Source: Lysobacter sp. BMK333-48F3
GTDB lineage: Bacteria; Pseudomonadota; Gammaproteobacteria; Xanthomonadales; Xanthomonadaceae
Assembly (NCBI RefSeq): GCF_019733395.1
Contig: NZ_JAIHOO010000001.1
Coordinates: 4,092,501 to 4,156,500, forward strand
DNA: 64,000 nucleotides
Reading direction: 5' to 3'
Below the pieces are notes generated by a model. That model saw only the letters and a list, made by a program, of their open reading frames with translations. It was not told the origin of the DNA and did not search any database. Positions 1-6,942 of this stretch are shown piece by piece; position 1 is the stretch's first letter, and the number at the start of each line of letters is the position of its first letter. A program made the translations under genes and the position numbers.

Positions 1-9
1 TGCATCCGT

Positions 10-45
10 AGAGGTAGGGGCGGCGTAAGGCACGACCACGACCTT
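10..45. repeat. Degenerate REP-like sequence at window edge
   Basis: The bases around 20-40 (GGGGCGGCGTAAGGCACGAC) resemble the REP-type core GGAGCGGCGTAAGCCGCGAC, whose reverse complement occurs in this window at about 20981-21010. The match is imperfect, so this may be a decayed copy or chance. It matters because it makes a coding reading of the first 115 bases less likely. Confidence 0.3.
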
Positions 46-143
46 GCCGCTGCAATAAGCTGTCGACGAACGTACTCTGAACCGGTTGATCTGCGTCAAC
101 TACGGTAGAATCCATTGCGATCAGTCAATTTAAAGTGACATCT

Positions 144-1163
144 ATGCGAGCGCAGCCCGCTACGACACTTGTCTACGACAGCTATTGGAAATTTGCGGCC
201 GAGCGGCTTGCAATATACTACCGGCGCTTGTCCAGCCCCCAGGGGCCTTGGACTTTAGACCCGATTCTTCACGAATATCGATTCACTAACGTGTTCCGGG
301 CTTCCGACAGGGTGAGTCAGTATCTTATTCGGGAAGTTCAGTATGGGGAGGGGCGCCCCCAGGAGCCTGCGGAAGTTTATTTCAGAACGCTGTTATTCAA
401 GATTTTCAACCGGATTGATACTTGGAGAGCGCTCGAAGAAAGACTCGGGAGGCTGAGTTGGAAACATACGAGTCTGCAAGCCATCGAAGATGCTCTCGAT
501 GAGATGTTGCGATCGGGGCGGAAGATCTACTCCGCGGCATACATCATGCCCTCTCCGAAGTTTGGAAGGGATCGCAAACACTCCAATCACTTGATTTTGC
601 TCGCCAGAATGATGGCTGAAGATATGCCTTTAAGAATGGCTAGGGCGCGATCATTGCGCTCGGTCTATGAGCAATTGCTGCAATATCCTGGCGTTGGGAG
701 TTTCTTGGCATTTCAGTATGCGATAGATCTAAACTATTCGTCTTTGATGGATTTCGACGAGTCAGATTTTGTCGTGGCAGGCCCGGGGGCGCTTGACGGA
801 ATCTCTAAGTGTTTTGTGAAGGGGCATTCATTTTCACCGGGCGAAATAATCAATATGATGGTTGATCGACAGTTTGAGGAGTTCAGCCAGAGGGGTCTGA
901 GGTTTGATGGCTTGTTTGGGCGGCCACTGAAGCCCATCGATTGTCAAAATATTTTCTGTGAGATTTCGAAATACGCGAGGGCGGCTTATCCGGAGATGGT
1001 TGGTGCTGCCGGGCGAACGCGGATCAAGCAGAAGTATCGAGGCTGTATCGCTGAGGCGATCCCCCTCCCCATGTTTCCGCCAAAATGGAATTTGAATGCG
1101 CAGCGATCAGAGCCGCTGTTCATCGAAAAAACTCCCGAGCTAGTTCAGGGTGAGCTCTGTTAG
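144..1163 (+). CDS. 5-hmdU DNA kinase helical-domain / thymine-hypermodification family protein
   Basis: A 339-aa protein. It opens with a YDSYWKFAAERL block, then ILHEYRFTNVFRASDRVSQY and FFR/LLFKIFNR-type helices, a helix-hairpin-helix-like stretch (YPGVGSFLAFQYAIDLNY, about residues 181-198) and a late DCQNIFCEISKYAR block ending in TRIKQKY. These are hallmarks I know from the HMUDK helical domain, part of the alpha-glutamyl/putrescinyl-thymine pyrophosphorylase superfamily with a DNA-glycosylase-like fold. Phage members act in thymine hypermodification; bacterial stand-alone members have no firmly known reaction. No P-loop kinase domain is fused here. An in-frame GTG lies at 135; ATG 144 is preferred because of a weak GTGA upstream, but neither start has a clear ribosome site. 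It converges on the MazG gene with 3 bases between stops. Base composition is far lower in G+C than the rest of the window, suggesting transfer. Confidence 0.8.
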   Translation: MRAQPATTLVYDSYWKFAAERLAIYYRRLSSPQGPWTLDPILHEYRFTNVFRASDRVSQYLIREVQYGEGRPQEPAEVYFRTLLFKIFNRIDTWRALEERLGRLSWKHTSLQAIEDALDEMLRSGRKIYSAAYIMPSPKFGRDRKHSNHLILLARMMAEDMPLRMARARSLRSVYEQLLQYPGVGSFLAFQYAIDLNYSSLMDFDESDFVVAGPGALDGISKCFVKGHSFSPGEIINMMVDRQFEEFSQRGLRFDGLFGRPLKPIDCQNIFCEISKYARAAYPEMVGAAGRTRIKQKYRGCIAEAIPLPMFPPKWNLNAQRSEPLFIEKTPELVQGELC

Positions 1164-1166
1164 TGG

Positions 1167-2801
1167 TTATTCGTCGGATAGGGCGAGTGCATTGCATAAC
1201 CAATGTCTATCAAGCTCAATGACTGTTGTGCGAAATGCAACGGCCTTCTTCCTCCACATGGCGTTGCGAGCTGCACCGGTTGCCCGCACGCTGATCTCGT
1301 TGTTGGGTAGTTCAACCAGGCTCAATAAGTCTAATTCGGCGGCGTCAGGTGAGAAAAATCCCAGCGAGGCGAGAACTGCGCGTCTCTTTACATCAATACG
1401 CCCAGGTTCGATCTGGTCACTGTCAATGTTGGGGCAAGACTTTGTGCTCGGTTTCTCAAGAAGTGCCGTCCCGAATCCTACAACTCTGCCGGCGATAGGG
1501 ATGTGCACGTCCGGGCGATAGCTGAGGGACCGGCTATCAAGGTCCACCGTGACAGTGCCTTGGCCCTCCAAGCGCAGTCGGTGGTAGGCCTCGTACCCTT
1601 CTGTTATGGCGTCTTCCCATTCCCACGCTCTATTGGCCGACACCTCTAAGCCAGTCACAAGGCTCTGGATAAATTTGAGAAATTTGAACGTAATATCATG
1701 TTTATTTGAAAACAGCCTGATGGGCTCTCCAGCCGAGGGTTGATTAGGGGCCGCCAATCGCTCCCCTTCACAATGAATCGCCTTGATGACTGCCTCTTCT
1801 ACTATCTTTGCTCTGGCGCCGTCTTCTACTTCATCAGTCTTCGAGTTGGCCTTTCTCTTTCGCCCCATGAGGCTACGTACAACAGGAGACCATCCTAGGT
1901 GCGCGATGTTTGCTAGGTGCATGACGTCATGAAATCTGTAGCCGTCATCGCTATAGGAATTGTCTGTAAGCTGATCCCCTAATCGTTTTCCTTCGAGATA
2001 CATTTGAGCTCTGCCCTCGCTGACAGTTACAAAAGCCACCTCAAATTTTCTAGGAAATTGCTGGTCGACTGGGGATTCGCGATCATGAACGATAACGGGG
2101 TGGTTTCTGTTTCGACGGTAAGAGACTTTATCTATATTGTGCTGAGCGACTTCGTCAAGATTCAATCCATAGATGCTGGCTAAAGCTGATATATGCCATG
2201 CAATCTCGCCAAGGATATTATTGAATGGCCTGTCATTAAGTGATTTATTAAGTTGGCGCTCGATATCTGGCAACAATACCCTGAATAGTTCTGCGCAGAG
2301 CCGGTAAAGAACTGCGATGCAAACTTCAACTAGAACTCTTTCTTTAGTGCGGGCTGTCAGGTAGGCAACCGCTTGGTAATCTTGGAAGTTCATGTGCCTC
2401 GTGGATCGCCGGAAGGATTCGGCAGCATCAAGAAATGCTTGGCGATTATCGCTTCCGATTACGATTCTGATTTGCTCTGATCTCGAATTATCAGCCGAAA
2501 GTTCGGCCTTTAGGTTTTCAATGTCGTGAATGAAGATATTTATCGGTTTTTCGGTATTTGCTACACGGGCCAGGGCGAAGCAGTACCACATAACATCGCC
2601 GAGCTCCTCCTTAATTTCTAAGTTCGGCTCGTTCCATGCGCTTATTCCATCTTCCTGTAGTAGCTTTTTCTTGATTGCTGAGGCGACAGAGCCAATCTCA
2701 GAGGCTAATCCGTAGATCGCAATTTCCTTGCGCTCTTCTGGGCTTCGGTGTCTGAACTGATCGGTATCTTGAACGAATTTGTCATATTCTGATATTTTCA
2801 T
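1167..2801 (-). CDS. MazG-type nucleotide pyrophosphohydrolase with long C-terminal domain
   Basis: 544 aa. Residues about 25-80 carry the all-alpha NTP pyrophosphohydrolase signature: GLASEIGSVASAIKKKLL, then EIKEELGDVMWYCFALARV, giving the E..(E)/E..D metal-binding pattern. MazG enzymes hydrolyse (deoxy)NTPs to NMP and pyrophosphate in the cytoplasm. The remaining about 300 residues match my memory of the MazG C-terminal domain found in bacterial nucleotide-modification neighbourhoods, including a DDGYRFHDVMHLANIAHLGW segment rich in conserved His and Asp. ATG at 2801 is preceded by GGAAGG at good spacing. It is the last gene of a three-gene operon (30-base gap from the Nmad2 gene). A size roughly four to five times that of a minimal MazG domain implies a second activity or a partner-binding role. 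Low G+C like its neighbours. Confidence 0.82.
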   Translation of the reverse strand: MKISEYDKFVQDTDQFRHRSPEERKEIAIYGLASEIGSVASAIKKKLLQEDGISAWNEPNLEIKEELGDVMWYCFALARVANTEKPINIFIHDIENLKAELSADNSRSEQIRIVIGSDNRQAFLDAAESFRRSTRHMNFQDYQAVAYLTARTKERVLVEVCIAVLYRLCAELFRVLLPDIERQLNKSLNDRPFNNILGEIAWHISALASIYGLNLDEVAQHNIDKVSYRRNRNHPVIVHDRESPVDQQFPRKFEVAFVTVSEGRAQMYLEGKRLGDQLTDNSYSDDGYRFHDVMHLANIAHLGWSPVVRSLMGRKRKANSKTDEVEDGARAKIVEEAVIKAIHCEGERLAAPNQPSAGEPIRLFSNKHDITFKFLKFIQSLVTGLEVSANRAWEWEDAITEGYEAYHRLRLEGQGTVTVDLDSRSLSYRPDVHIPIAGRVVGFGTALLEKPSTKSCPNIDSDQIEPGRIDVKRRAVLASLGFFSPDAAELDLLSLVELPNNEISVRATGAARNAMWRKKAVAFRTTVIELDRHWLCNALALSDE

Positions 2802-2831
2802 TGAGGCCTTCCGGTTGGCTGTACTATTTGC

Positions 2832-3434
2832 TCAGCTCCAATTAATCGGTCGTCCCAAGTTCCCCCTGGGTAACTGATTGAACCATCTCTCTATTGCCCT
2901 GATAAAGTTAGGTGAAAATTGCGATCGATAATCTCTCGTGCTGGGGTACAAATCGTCGTTCGCAAAAGACCTCAATTTTTTAGGTATGGGGATTGAGTCT
3001 CTGCCAAAGTAAACGAATTCGTAACTTATAAGCACCATTTCAGAGGTCGTTGTGTCGCGATCTAGATTGGCTTGGTTTACGGATCCGTCAGCGTAACTGT
3101 GGTGCGACCTCTCTTGCTTCCATTTTTTGCGGGCATTGCGATGGTAGATGTTGTCGCCATAAGCATGTGCTGGGCTGGCGTGGAAATTCGGGCGTTTCAC
3201 AGCGTAGCTGGGATCATCCCAGTATTCCTGGAATGTAATTTTCTTGCTGACGCGCATGGCGCAAATTAGCTCGCCTGGCCGCTTGTTTGCTTTGCTTCCA
3301 CAGCCAAATACGAGGTCTCCAATTTTCGCGGCTTTTCGAATCTTCGGTTTGCATGTCGCGAGAGTGCACGCGCCATGGAAAGGGTTGGGTGCAAATCCAT
3401 AGTCGCGAGTAATCTTGTAGGAATAGACCTGCAT
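2832..3434 (-). CDS. Nmad2-like nucleotide-modification-associated protein
   Basis: 200 aa. The N-terminus MQVYSYKITRDYGFAPNPF, followed by CTLATCKPKIRKAAKIGDLV and a GCGSK turn, is the pattern I associate with nucleotide modification associated domain 2, a PUA/EVE-like beta-barrel-type domain predicted to bind modified bases or nucleotides. A basic stretch (NARKKWKQERSHHSY) lies mid-protein. ATG 3434 sits two bases after the stop of the upstream TIR-like gene, so translation is probably coupled; an in-frame GTG at 3446 would overlap that gene and precedes the conserved start. Genes of this family are known by association with base-modification enzymes, which fits the convergent neighbour. 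The biochemical role is unproven. Confidence 0.72.
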   Translation of the reverse strand: MQVYSYKITRDYGFAPNPFHGACTLATCKPKIRKAAKIGDLVFGCGSKANKRPGELICAMRVSKKITFQEYWDDPSYAVKRPNFHASPAHAYGDNIYHRNARKKWKQERSHHSYADGSVNQANLDRDTTTSEMVLISYEFVYFGRDSIPIPKKLRSFANDDLYPSTRDYRSQFSPNFIRAIERWFNQLPRGNLGRPINWS

Positions 3435-3436
3435 AG

Positions 3437-3898
3437 CTATTGACACTTCTGATGATCAATAACGCGGTCCTTGATGGGTGCGTTGTCTGCTGATTCCCAT
3501 ACGTCTTCACCCTGAATAACGTTGGCCAGCCGAGCGCTGGAAATTCGGATGATCGCGCCAGCAATATCAAATTCCTGGGGATACACTGTCCGAGCCCCAC
3601 CAACAAGACCTACCATGCGCTTGCCGAGCTGGCCAGCTACACTGGCAGCGCCGTGAATTTCCCCGTCTTGCTCTAGTTCTTCTGGGATAAGGAAGATGCA
3701 TAGCTCTGCATTGCTAATGCAATTTCTAATCGTCTCAGATACGTCGCTCTCATCGTGGAGCAGTCCTCGGGCGGCTTCAGTGCTCGCTAGCGCCGAGCAT
3801 ACCGCGTAGCCATTCTGCTCCAGCTCTTCCTGAACGCGAGGCAGTTCGTCTTTGTTTGAATTTACATATATTACGCATGCCTTTTTCTGTCGGCTCAT
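3437..3898 (-). CDS. Small TIR-like or nucleoside-deoxyribosyltransferase-like protein
   Basis: 153 aa and promoter-proximal in the cassette operon. The first strand KACVIYVNSNKDE, a helix with ELEQNGYAV, then SETIRNCISNAELCIFLIPE and DGEIHGAASVAGQLGKRMVG form an alpha/beta Rossmannoid layout in which 'I..AELCIFLIPEE' resembles the core strand of TIR and nucleoside 2-deoxyribosyltransferase-like folds. That superfamily cleaves N-glycosidic bonds (NAD+ or nucleosides) or senses them; a conserved Glu (PEE region) could be catalytic, but I cannot assign it from sequence alone. No membrane segment or signal peptide is present. It could equally be a nucleotide-sensing component. ATG 3898 has only a weak purine-rich upstream site. 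Confidence 0.55.
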   Translation of the reverse strand: MSRQKKACVIYVNSNKDELPRVQEELEQNGYAVCSALASTEAARGLLHDESDVSETIRNCISNAELCIFLIPEELEQDGEIHGAASVAGQLGKRMVGLVGGARTVYPQEFDIAGAIIRISSARLANVIQGEDVWESADNAPIKDRVIDHQKCQ

Positions 3899-4334
3899 GT
3901 TGGTCTCTGATTGTTAAGATGCCAGGGCGTTAAAAAGGTTGCATGGTTGCGTTGTTTATGGGCATGGCTTAGAAAGTTCTTCTTCGCGCTATATGCATTT
4001 GAGAAGTGGCGTCAGGTGGGGTGATATCGATTTTTAACGCCAGAAAATTTCCTCGATAATTGCTGCGGGTCGGTGCTGGGGCGGCCATCGATTCAGTCCT
4101 CATCAGGGCTTTATTTCTAATCCCCTACGTAAAAATGAGCGAGAACAGGCCAATGTACTGCTCCGAGTAACAAGGTGGCTCGGCGGGTTGTGAGCAGGCG
4201 GTGTGCCTTTTGCGTTTGCAATTGCTCTCAGTTTCGTGGGTCATCGTCTCATTCAGTGAGGCTCAATCGCGGCAGGCTGGATATGCGTGAGAGCAGGGAC
4301 GGCAGCGCGCATGACGTGGCTGCTTAGTTCAGCG
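3899..4334. other. Non-coding stretch upstream of the cassette operon
   Basis: About 440 bases without a credible gene. It must hold the promoter of the TIR-like/Nmad2/MazG operon on the minus strand; several A/T-rich candidates lie within 3915-4000 but none is a clean -35/-10 pair. The part near 4100-4330 abuts the insertion element and may be leftover flank. G+C rises towards the element. Confidence 0.5.
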
Positions 4335-4338
4335 GTTG
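4335..4338. repeat. Left target-site duplication (GTTG)
   Basis: GTTG directly outside the left inverted repeat is repeated outside the right one at 5535-5538. A 4-bp duplication is usual for one of the IS3 subgroups (IS407-like). Confidence 0.7.
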
Positions 4339-4352
4339 CGTAAGCTCCCCCG

Positions 4353-5192
4353 TCAAGCACAGAGTTCAGAAGTAGAACCTCCGGCGGATCGTTGGCGCGC
4401 CTCGGTAGGCGTCTGATTACCCAACGAATCGTGTGGTCGCAGTTCGTTGTATTCGATCATCCACCCGTGCGCGGCCTCGCGGACATCGTCGAGACGGGCG
4501 AACAGGTGCGGGTCCAGCACGTCCTCGCGGAAGGTGCGGTTGAAGCGTTCAATGTAGGCGTTCTGGTTTGGCTTGCCGGGCTGGATGTACTGGAGCGCTA
4601 CGCCGTTGGCCTTGGCCCAAGCCGTGAAAGCCTCGCCCAGGAACTCCGGACCGTTGTCCGAGCGCAGCACCTGCGGCAAGCCGTGATCGCGCTTGAGTTG
4701 CTCGAAGACTCGCACCAGGCGGCTGGAATTGATCGACGTGTCGATCTCGATATGCAGCGCCTCGCGGTTGAAGTCGTCGACCACGTTGAATGTCCTGAAA
4801 CGTCGGCCACAGGTCAGCGCGTCATTCATGAAGTCCATGGACCAGACCATGTCCGGCAGCCGTGGCACGTACAGCGCGGTGCGTTCCCTCTTGGGCAGGC
4901 GCTTGCGCGCAGCCCGTCGCAGATTCAGTCGCATCGCTCGGTACACGCGGTAGATCCGTTTGTGGTTCCACTGTGGATGGCTGCGCCGAAGGAACGCGCG
5001 GCACTTCCAGAACCCACGGCTGGGCCGCTCTTCGACCAGCCTGGCCAGCGCAGCGATCAACTCTGCGTCGCGCACGGCCCAGTCCAGCGGCGGCCGGTAC
5101 CACGCCGCCTCCGACAGGCCCACGCAGTTACAGCGACACACCGGCCGCGCGTGCACCTCCACCAGGTATCGCACTGCCTCGCGCTTGCGCAC
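4353..5192 (-). CDS. IS3-family transposase OrfB (DDE integrase domain)
   Basis: 279 aa counted from a GTG at 5192, but normally made as the C-terminal part of an OrfAB fusion by -1 frameshifting. An N-terminal HTH-like region (SRGFWKCRAFLRRSHPQWNH) precedes the retroviral-type integrase core with the catalytic triad in VWSMDFMNDAL (D), LRSDNGPEFLG (D) and NAYIERFNRTFRED (E), and the family's ELRPHDSLGNQTPTE tail. It performs strand cleavage and transfer at the element ends. Length is normal for the family and nothing is truncated. Confidence 0.93.
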   Translation of the reverse strand: MRKREAVRYLVEVHARPVCRCNCVGLSEAAWYRPPLDWAVRDAELIAALARLVEERPSRGFWKCRAFLRRSHPQWNHKRIYRVYRAMRLNLRRAARKRLPKRERTALYVPRLPDMVWSMDFMNDALTCGRRFRTFNVVDDFNREALHIEIDTSINSSRLVRVFEQLKRDHGLPQVLRSDNGPEFLGEAFTAWAKANGVALQYIQPGKPNQNAYIERFNRTFREDVLDPHLFARLDDVREAAHGWMIEYNELRPHDSLGNQTPTEARQRSAGGSTSELCA

Positions 5193-5197
5193 CGGCC

Positions 5198-5212
5198 CTA
5201 CAGTTTTTTTGC
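5198..5212 (-). promoter_or_regulatory. Programmed -1 frameshift site (A7 run)
   Basis: On the minus strand the end of orfA reads GCAAAAAAACTGTAG. Slipping back one base on the run of seven A (5204-5210) bypasses the TAG and joins orfA to orfB without an intervening stop, as is standard for IS3-family elements. Confidence 0.8.
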
Positions 5213-5464
5213 GATCAAATCCTTCATCGCAGCGTTGTCCAGCGCCAGCTCCGCATACATCCGTTTAAGCCGCGCGTTCTCCGCCTCGAGCTCCTTTACC
5301 CGGCGCAGCTCGGAGGCTTCAAGCCCGCCGTACTTGCTCTTCCACTGGTAGTAAGTCGCCACGCTGATGCCAGCCTGGCGACAGACGTCCTTGACCGGCA
5401 CCCCAACATCTGCCTGCTTGAGGATCGAGACGATCTGCGTCTCGGTGAACTTCGAAGTCTTCAT
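5198..5464 (-). CDS. IS3-family OrfA (HTH DNA-binding protein)
   Basis: 88 aa. It starts KFTETQIVSILKQADVG with an HTH (VKDVCRQAGISVATYYQWK) and ends in a leucine-zipper-like helix (ELEAENARLKRMYAELALD) used for multimerisation. It binds the terminal repeats, regulates the element, and supplies the N-terminus of the OrfAB transposase. ATG 5464 is preceded by a perfect AGGAGG. The downstream orfB lies in the -1 frame. Confidence 0.93.
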   Translation of the reverse strand: MKTSKFTETQIVSILKQADVGVPVKDVCRQAGISVATYYQWKSKYGGLEASELRRVKELEAENARLKRMYAELALDNAAMKDLIAKKL

Positions 5465-5534
5465 TGGAACCTCCTGGTAGGAACATGCCAGAAAGTTCTA
5501 CTTTCAACATCTGTGTCAGGCGGGGAAGCTTACG

Positions 5535-5538
5535 GTTG
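5535..5538. repeat. Right target-site duplication (GTTG)
   Basis: Matches the GTTG at 4335-4338 and lies immediately outside the right inverted repeat of the IS3-family element. Confidence 0.7.
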
Positions 5539-5926
5539 CATTGGCGTGTCAGTCGTCCGGATATATCGGCAGTTTTGTAGTCGGACAAAGGAGACGCCAG
5601 AAGACGCCTGCACATGCTCCAGCCTCCTTTGGCGCTGATCAAAATTTCAGCAATCGTTGCCGACTTGACCGCGTGCTTACGGAAGCCCGTGTTGGCGGCA
5701 GGGCGGGCGCTCTCCGGCTTGGTCTGGGGCGGCTAGGCGGAGCGGCCTGTTGCGAGAGTAGAGACGTCAGGGGCGCAGCTGTTGAGTGGATGGGGTAGTT
5801 CTAGATCCACGTCAAGAGCGTCGCTTTCAATTCCAGAGCCTCTTCCACTTCGGCCGCACATTCGACCTGGCAAGGAGGCGGCCTGAGGCGCTACTAGCGG
5901 CTCAAAGGCGGGGCGGGCTTGATCTA

Positions 5927-6142
5927 TCAAAGCCTGGTCAGTACTGCCCATAGCCCCAACATATAGAGCGCCAGAGCAAAACCCATGAGGAAATCTTGCG
6001 CGAACTTCGGAGCAATCCAGGTAATCGCTAGAACAATTCCCCGCCATAAGAGCCATGCCAGCGCGAGGATGAAGGCCCAAACCACGGGAGGGAACAGGCC
6101 TAGGGGTCCGAAAAGCGGGGTCAGAGTGACTTTCTGACGCAT
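5927..6142 (-). CDS. Possible small two-helix membrane protein
   Basis: 71 aa with two hydrophobic segments (VVWAFILALAWLLW and LMGFALALYMLGLWAVL) separated by a short basic/acidic loop. The first ten codons coincide with the interspersed GGGGTCAGAG-type repeat, and no ribosome-binding site is visible upstream, so either the start is wrong or this is a chance reading frame. No family recognised. Confidence 0.3.
   Translation of the reverse strand: MRQKVTLTPLFGPLGLFPPVVWAFILALAWLLWRGIVLAITWIAPKFAQDFLMGFALALYMLGLWAVLTRL
6115..6136 (+). repeat. GGGGTCAGAG-type interspersed repeat, copy 1
   Basis: GCGGGGTCAGAGTGACTTTC at 6115-6134. An inverted copy lies at about 8834-8853 (complement ACGGGGTCAGAGCGCCTTTC). 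I recall this motif as a recurrent short repeat in Xanthomonadaceae genomes. Confidence 0.6.
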
Positions 6143-6500
6143 CTAGAAGAGAGGTGCTCTAACCCAGCGTCCGCCGAGGGTCGCAAGGAGCAAGCGACTC
6201 GTGACCTTCATGTTGGGGCATAGTCAAACGACAATGCATGTGCAGCGCGGCGACGCGATTGCTTTAGCTGACATCGAGCAATCTACTGGGCCGAAGCCGC
6301 TTTGCGGCTAGGCCTGGATTCGCGCGGGTGTGGACGGATAGCGCGGCCCAGTGATGCTGGAAGTTGAAGGCGCGCTCGGCGTAGTGGGCGCCCCAGGTCT
6401 CACCGACTCCAGTGCGTCCAGCAGGGCGACGGCTCGCGCCTTTGCGCGGCGGATCGAGAGAGGCGTGTGGCAGCTCGGGTATAGGCCACACCCCACCGCC

Positions 6501-6887
6501 TCACTGCGGCGGACCCACCCAAGCCAGCGGATCCAGCATCAGCCAAAAGCCTTCGGCGCCTTTCTCCGCCAGCACCATCTGCGCGCCGAGGTCGCTGGCG
6601 CGTTCGCGGAACTCCAGCTCCAGTGCGGTCCAGGCTTCGACTTCGTCGTCGCCGTCGTCGTAGATCTGGCGCACCAGCAAATGCCCCGGCGCTTGCATCC
6701 GCCATTCGAATGGCAGCGTTTCCTGGCCGAACGCCGGCGACCAGCTGTGCAGTACGCCGTGGCCGCCGTCGTGGAATTCGATGCGGTCGCCGGTCAGGCC
6801 GGCGGCGGTGCCCAGCGCCGATTGCCAGCGCCCGACCGGGCCGCGCAGCAGGATGTGCGATCGATGTTCTGCGTTCATGGCCTGCAT
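6501..6887 (-). CDS. Hypothetical protein, possible partner/immunity of the upstream gene
   Basis: 128 aa, soluble and acidic, with no signal peptide or membrane helix. It opens with MNAEHRSHILLRGPVGRWQSAL and is rich in Trp, Gly and Asp (ALELEFRERASDLGAQMVL, WLMLDPLAWVGPP). It lies 55 bases downstream of a 536-aa toxin-like gene on the same strand, so the two are likely co-transcribed; that order and size are typical of an effector followed by its cytoplasmic neutraliser. This is inference from layout only; I recognise no domain. The first Met (6887) or the fourth residue could be the start. Confidence 0.55.
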   Translation of the reverse strand: MQAMNAEHRSHILLRGPVGRWQSALGTAAGLTGDRIEFHDGGHGVLHSWSPAFGQETLPFEWRMQAPGHLLVRQIYDDGDDEVEAWTALELEFRERASDLGAQMVLAEKGAEGFWLMLDPLAWVGPPQ

Positions 6888-6942
6888 TTTGCCGCAATCG
6901 GGTCGGTCTCGGAGCGGGGCGGGCCGCTGTCGGCCCGCGCCG

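Larger units (their letters stand above)
4339..5534 (-). mobile_element. IS3-family insertion sequence, complete (1,196 bp)
   Basis: The ends carry an imperfect inverted repeat of about 46 bp starting with a perfect CGTAAGCT on both sides (4339-4346 and the complement of 5527-5534), then CCCC and a shared AGTAGAAC further in. Between them lie orfA and orfB on the minus strand with a -1 frameshift junction. A 4-bp GTTG duplication brackets the element. The left repeat overlaps the stop of orfB. Both reading frames and the DDE residues are intact, so it appears potentially active. Its G+C matches the host rather than the adjacent low-G+C cassette. Confidence 0.88.
5539..6500. other. Gene-poor stretch with possible decayed sequence
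   Basis: About 960 bases with only one weak candidate gene (5927-6142, minus). Around 6300-6490 the minus strand shows gene-like peptide fragments in two frames (SIRRAKARAVALLDAL and AHYAERAFNFQHHWAAL), as if a short gene had been frameshifted, but I recognise no family. The 5540-5900 part shows nothing convincing. Confidence 0.4.

Noticed and set aside
1..115. Open minus-strand frame from an ATG at 115 to the window edge (38 codons, MDSTVVDADQPVQ...)
   Set aside because: Too short to judge, no family recognised, no room for a divergent promoter next to the 144 gene, and the distal part looks like a degenerate REP sequence.
5541..6080. Several short open frames right of the insertion element
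   Set aside because: No ribosome sites, no conserved motifs, and frames overlap each other on both strands.
6264..6496. Possible frameshifted minus-strand gene remnant
   Set aside because: Peptide fragments look gene-like in two frames, but no family could be named, so it is only mentioned in the gap description.
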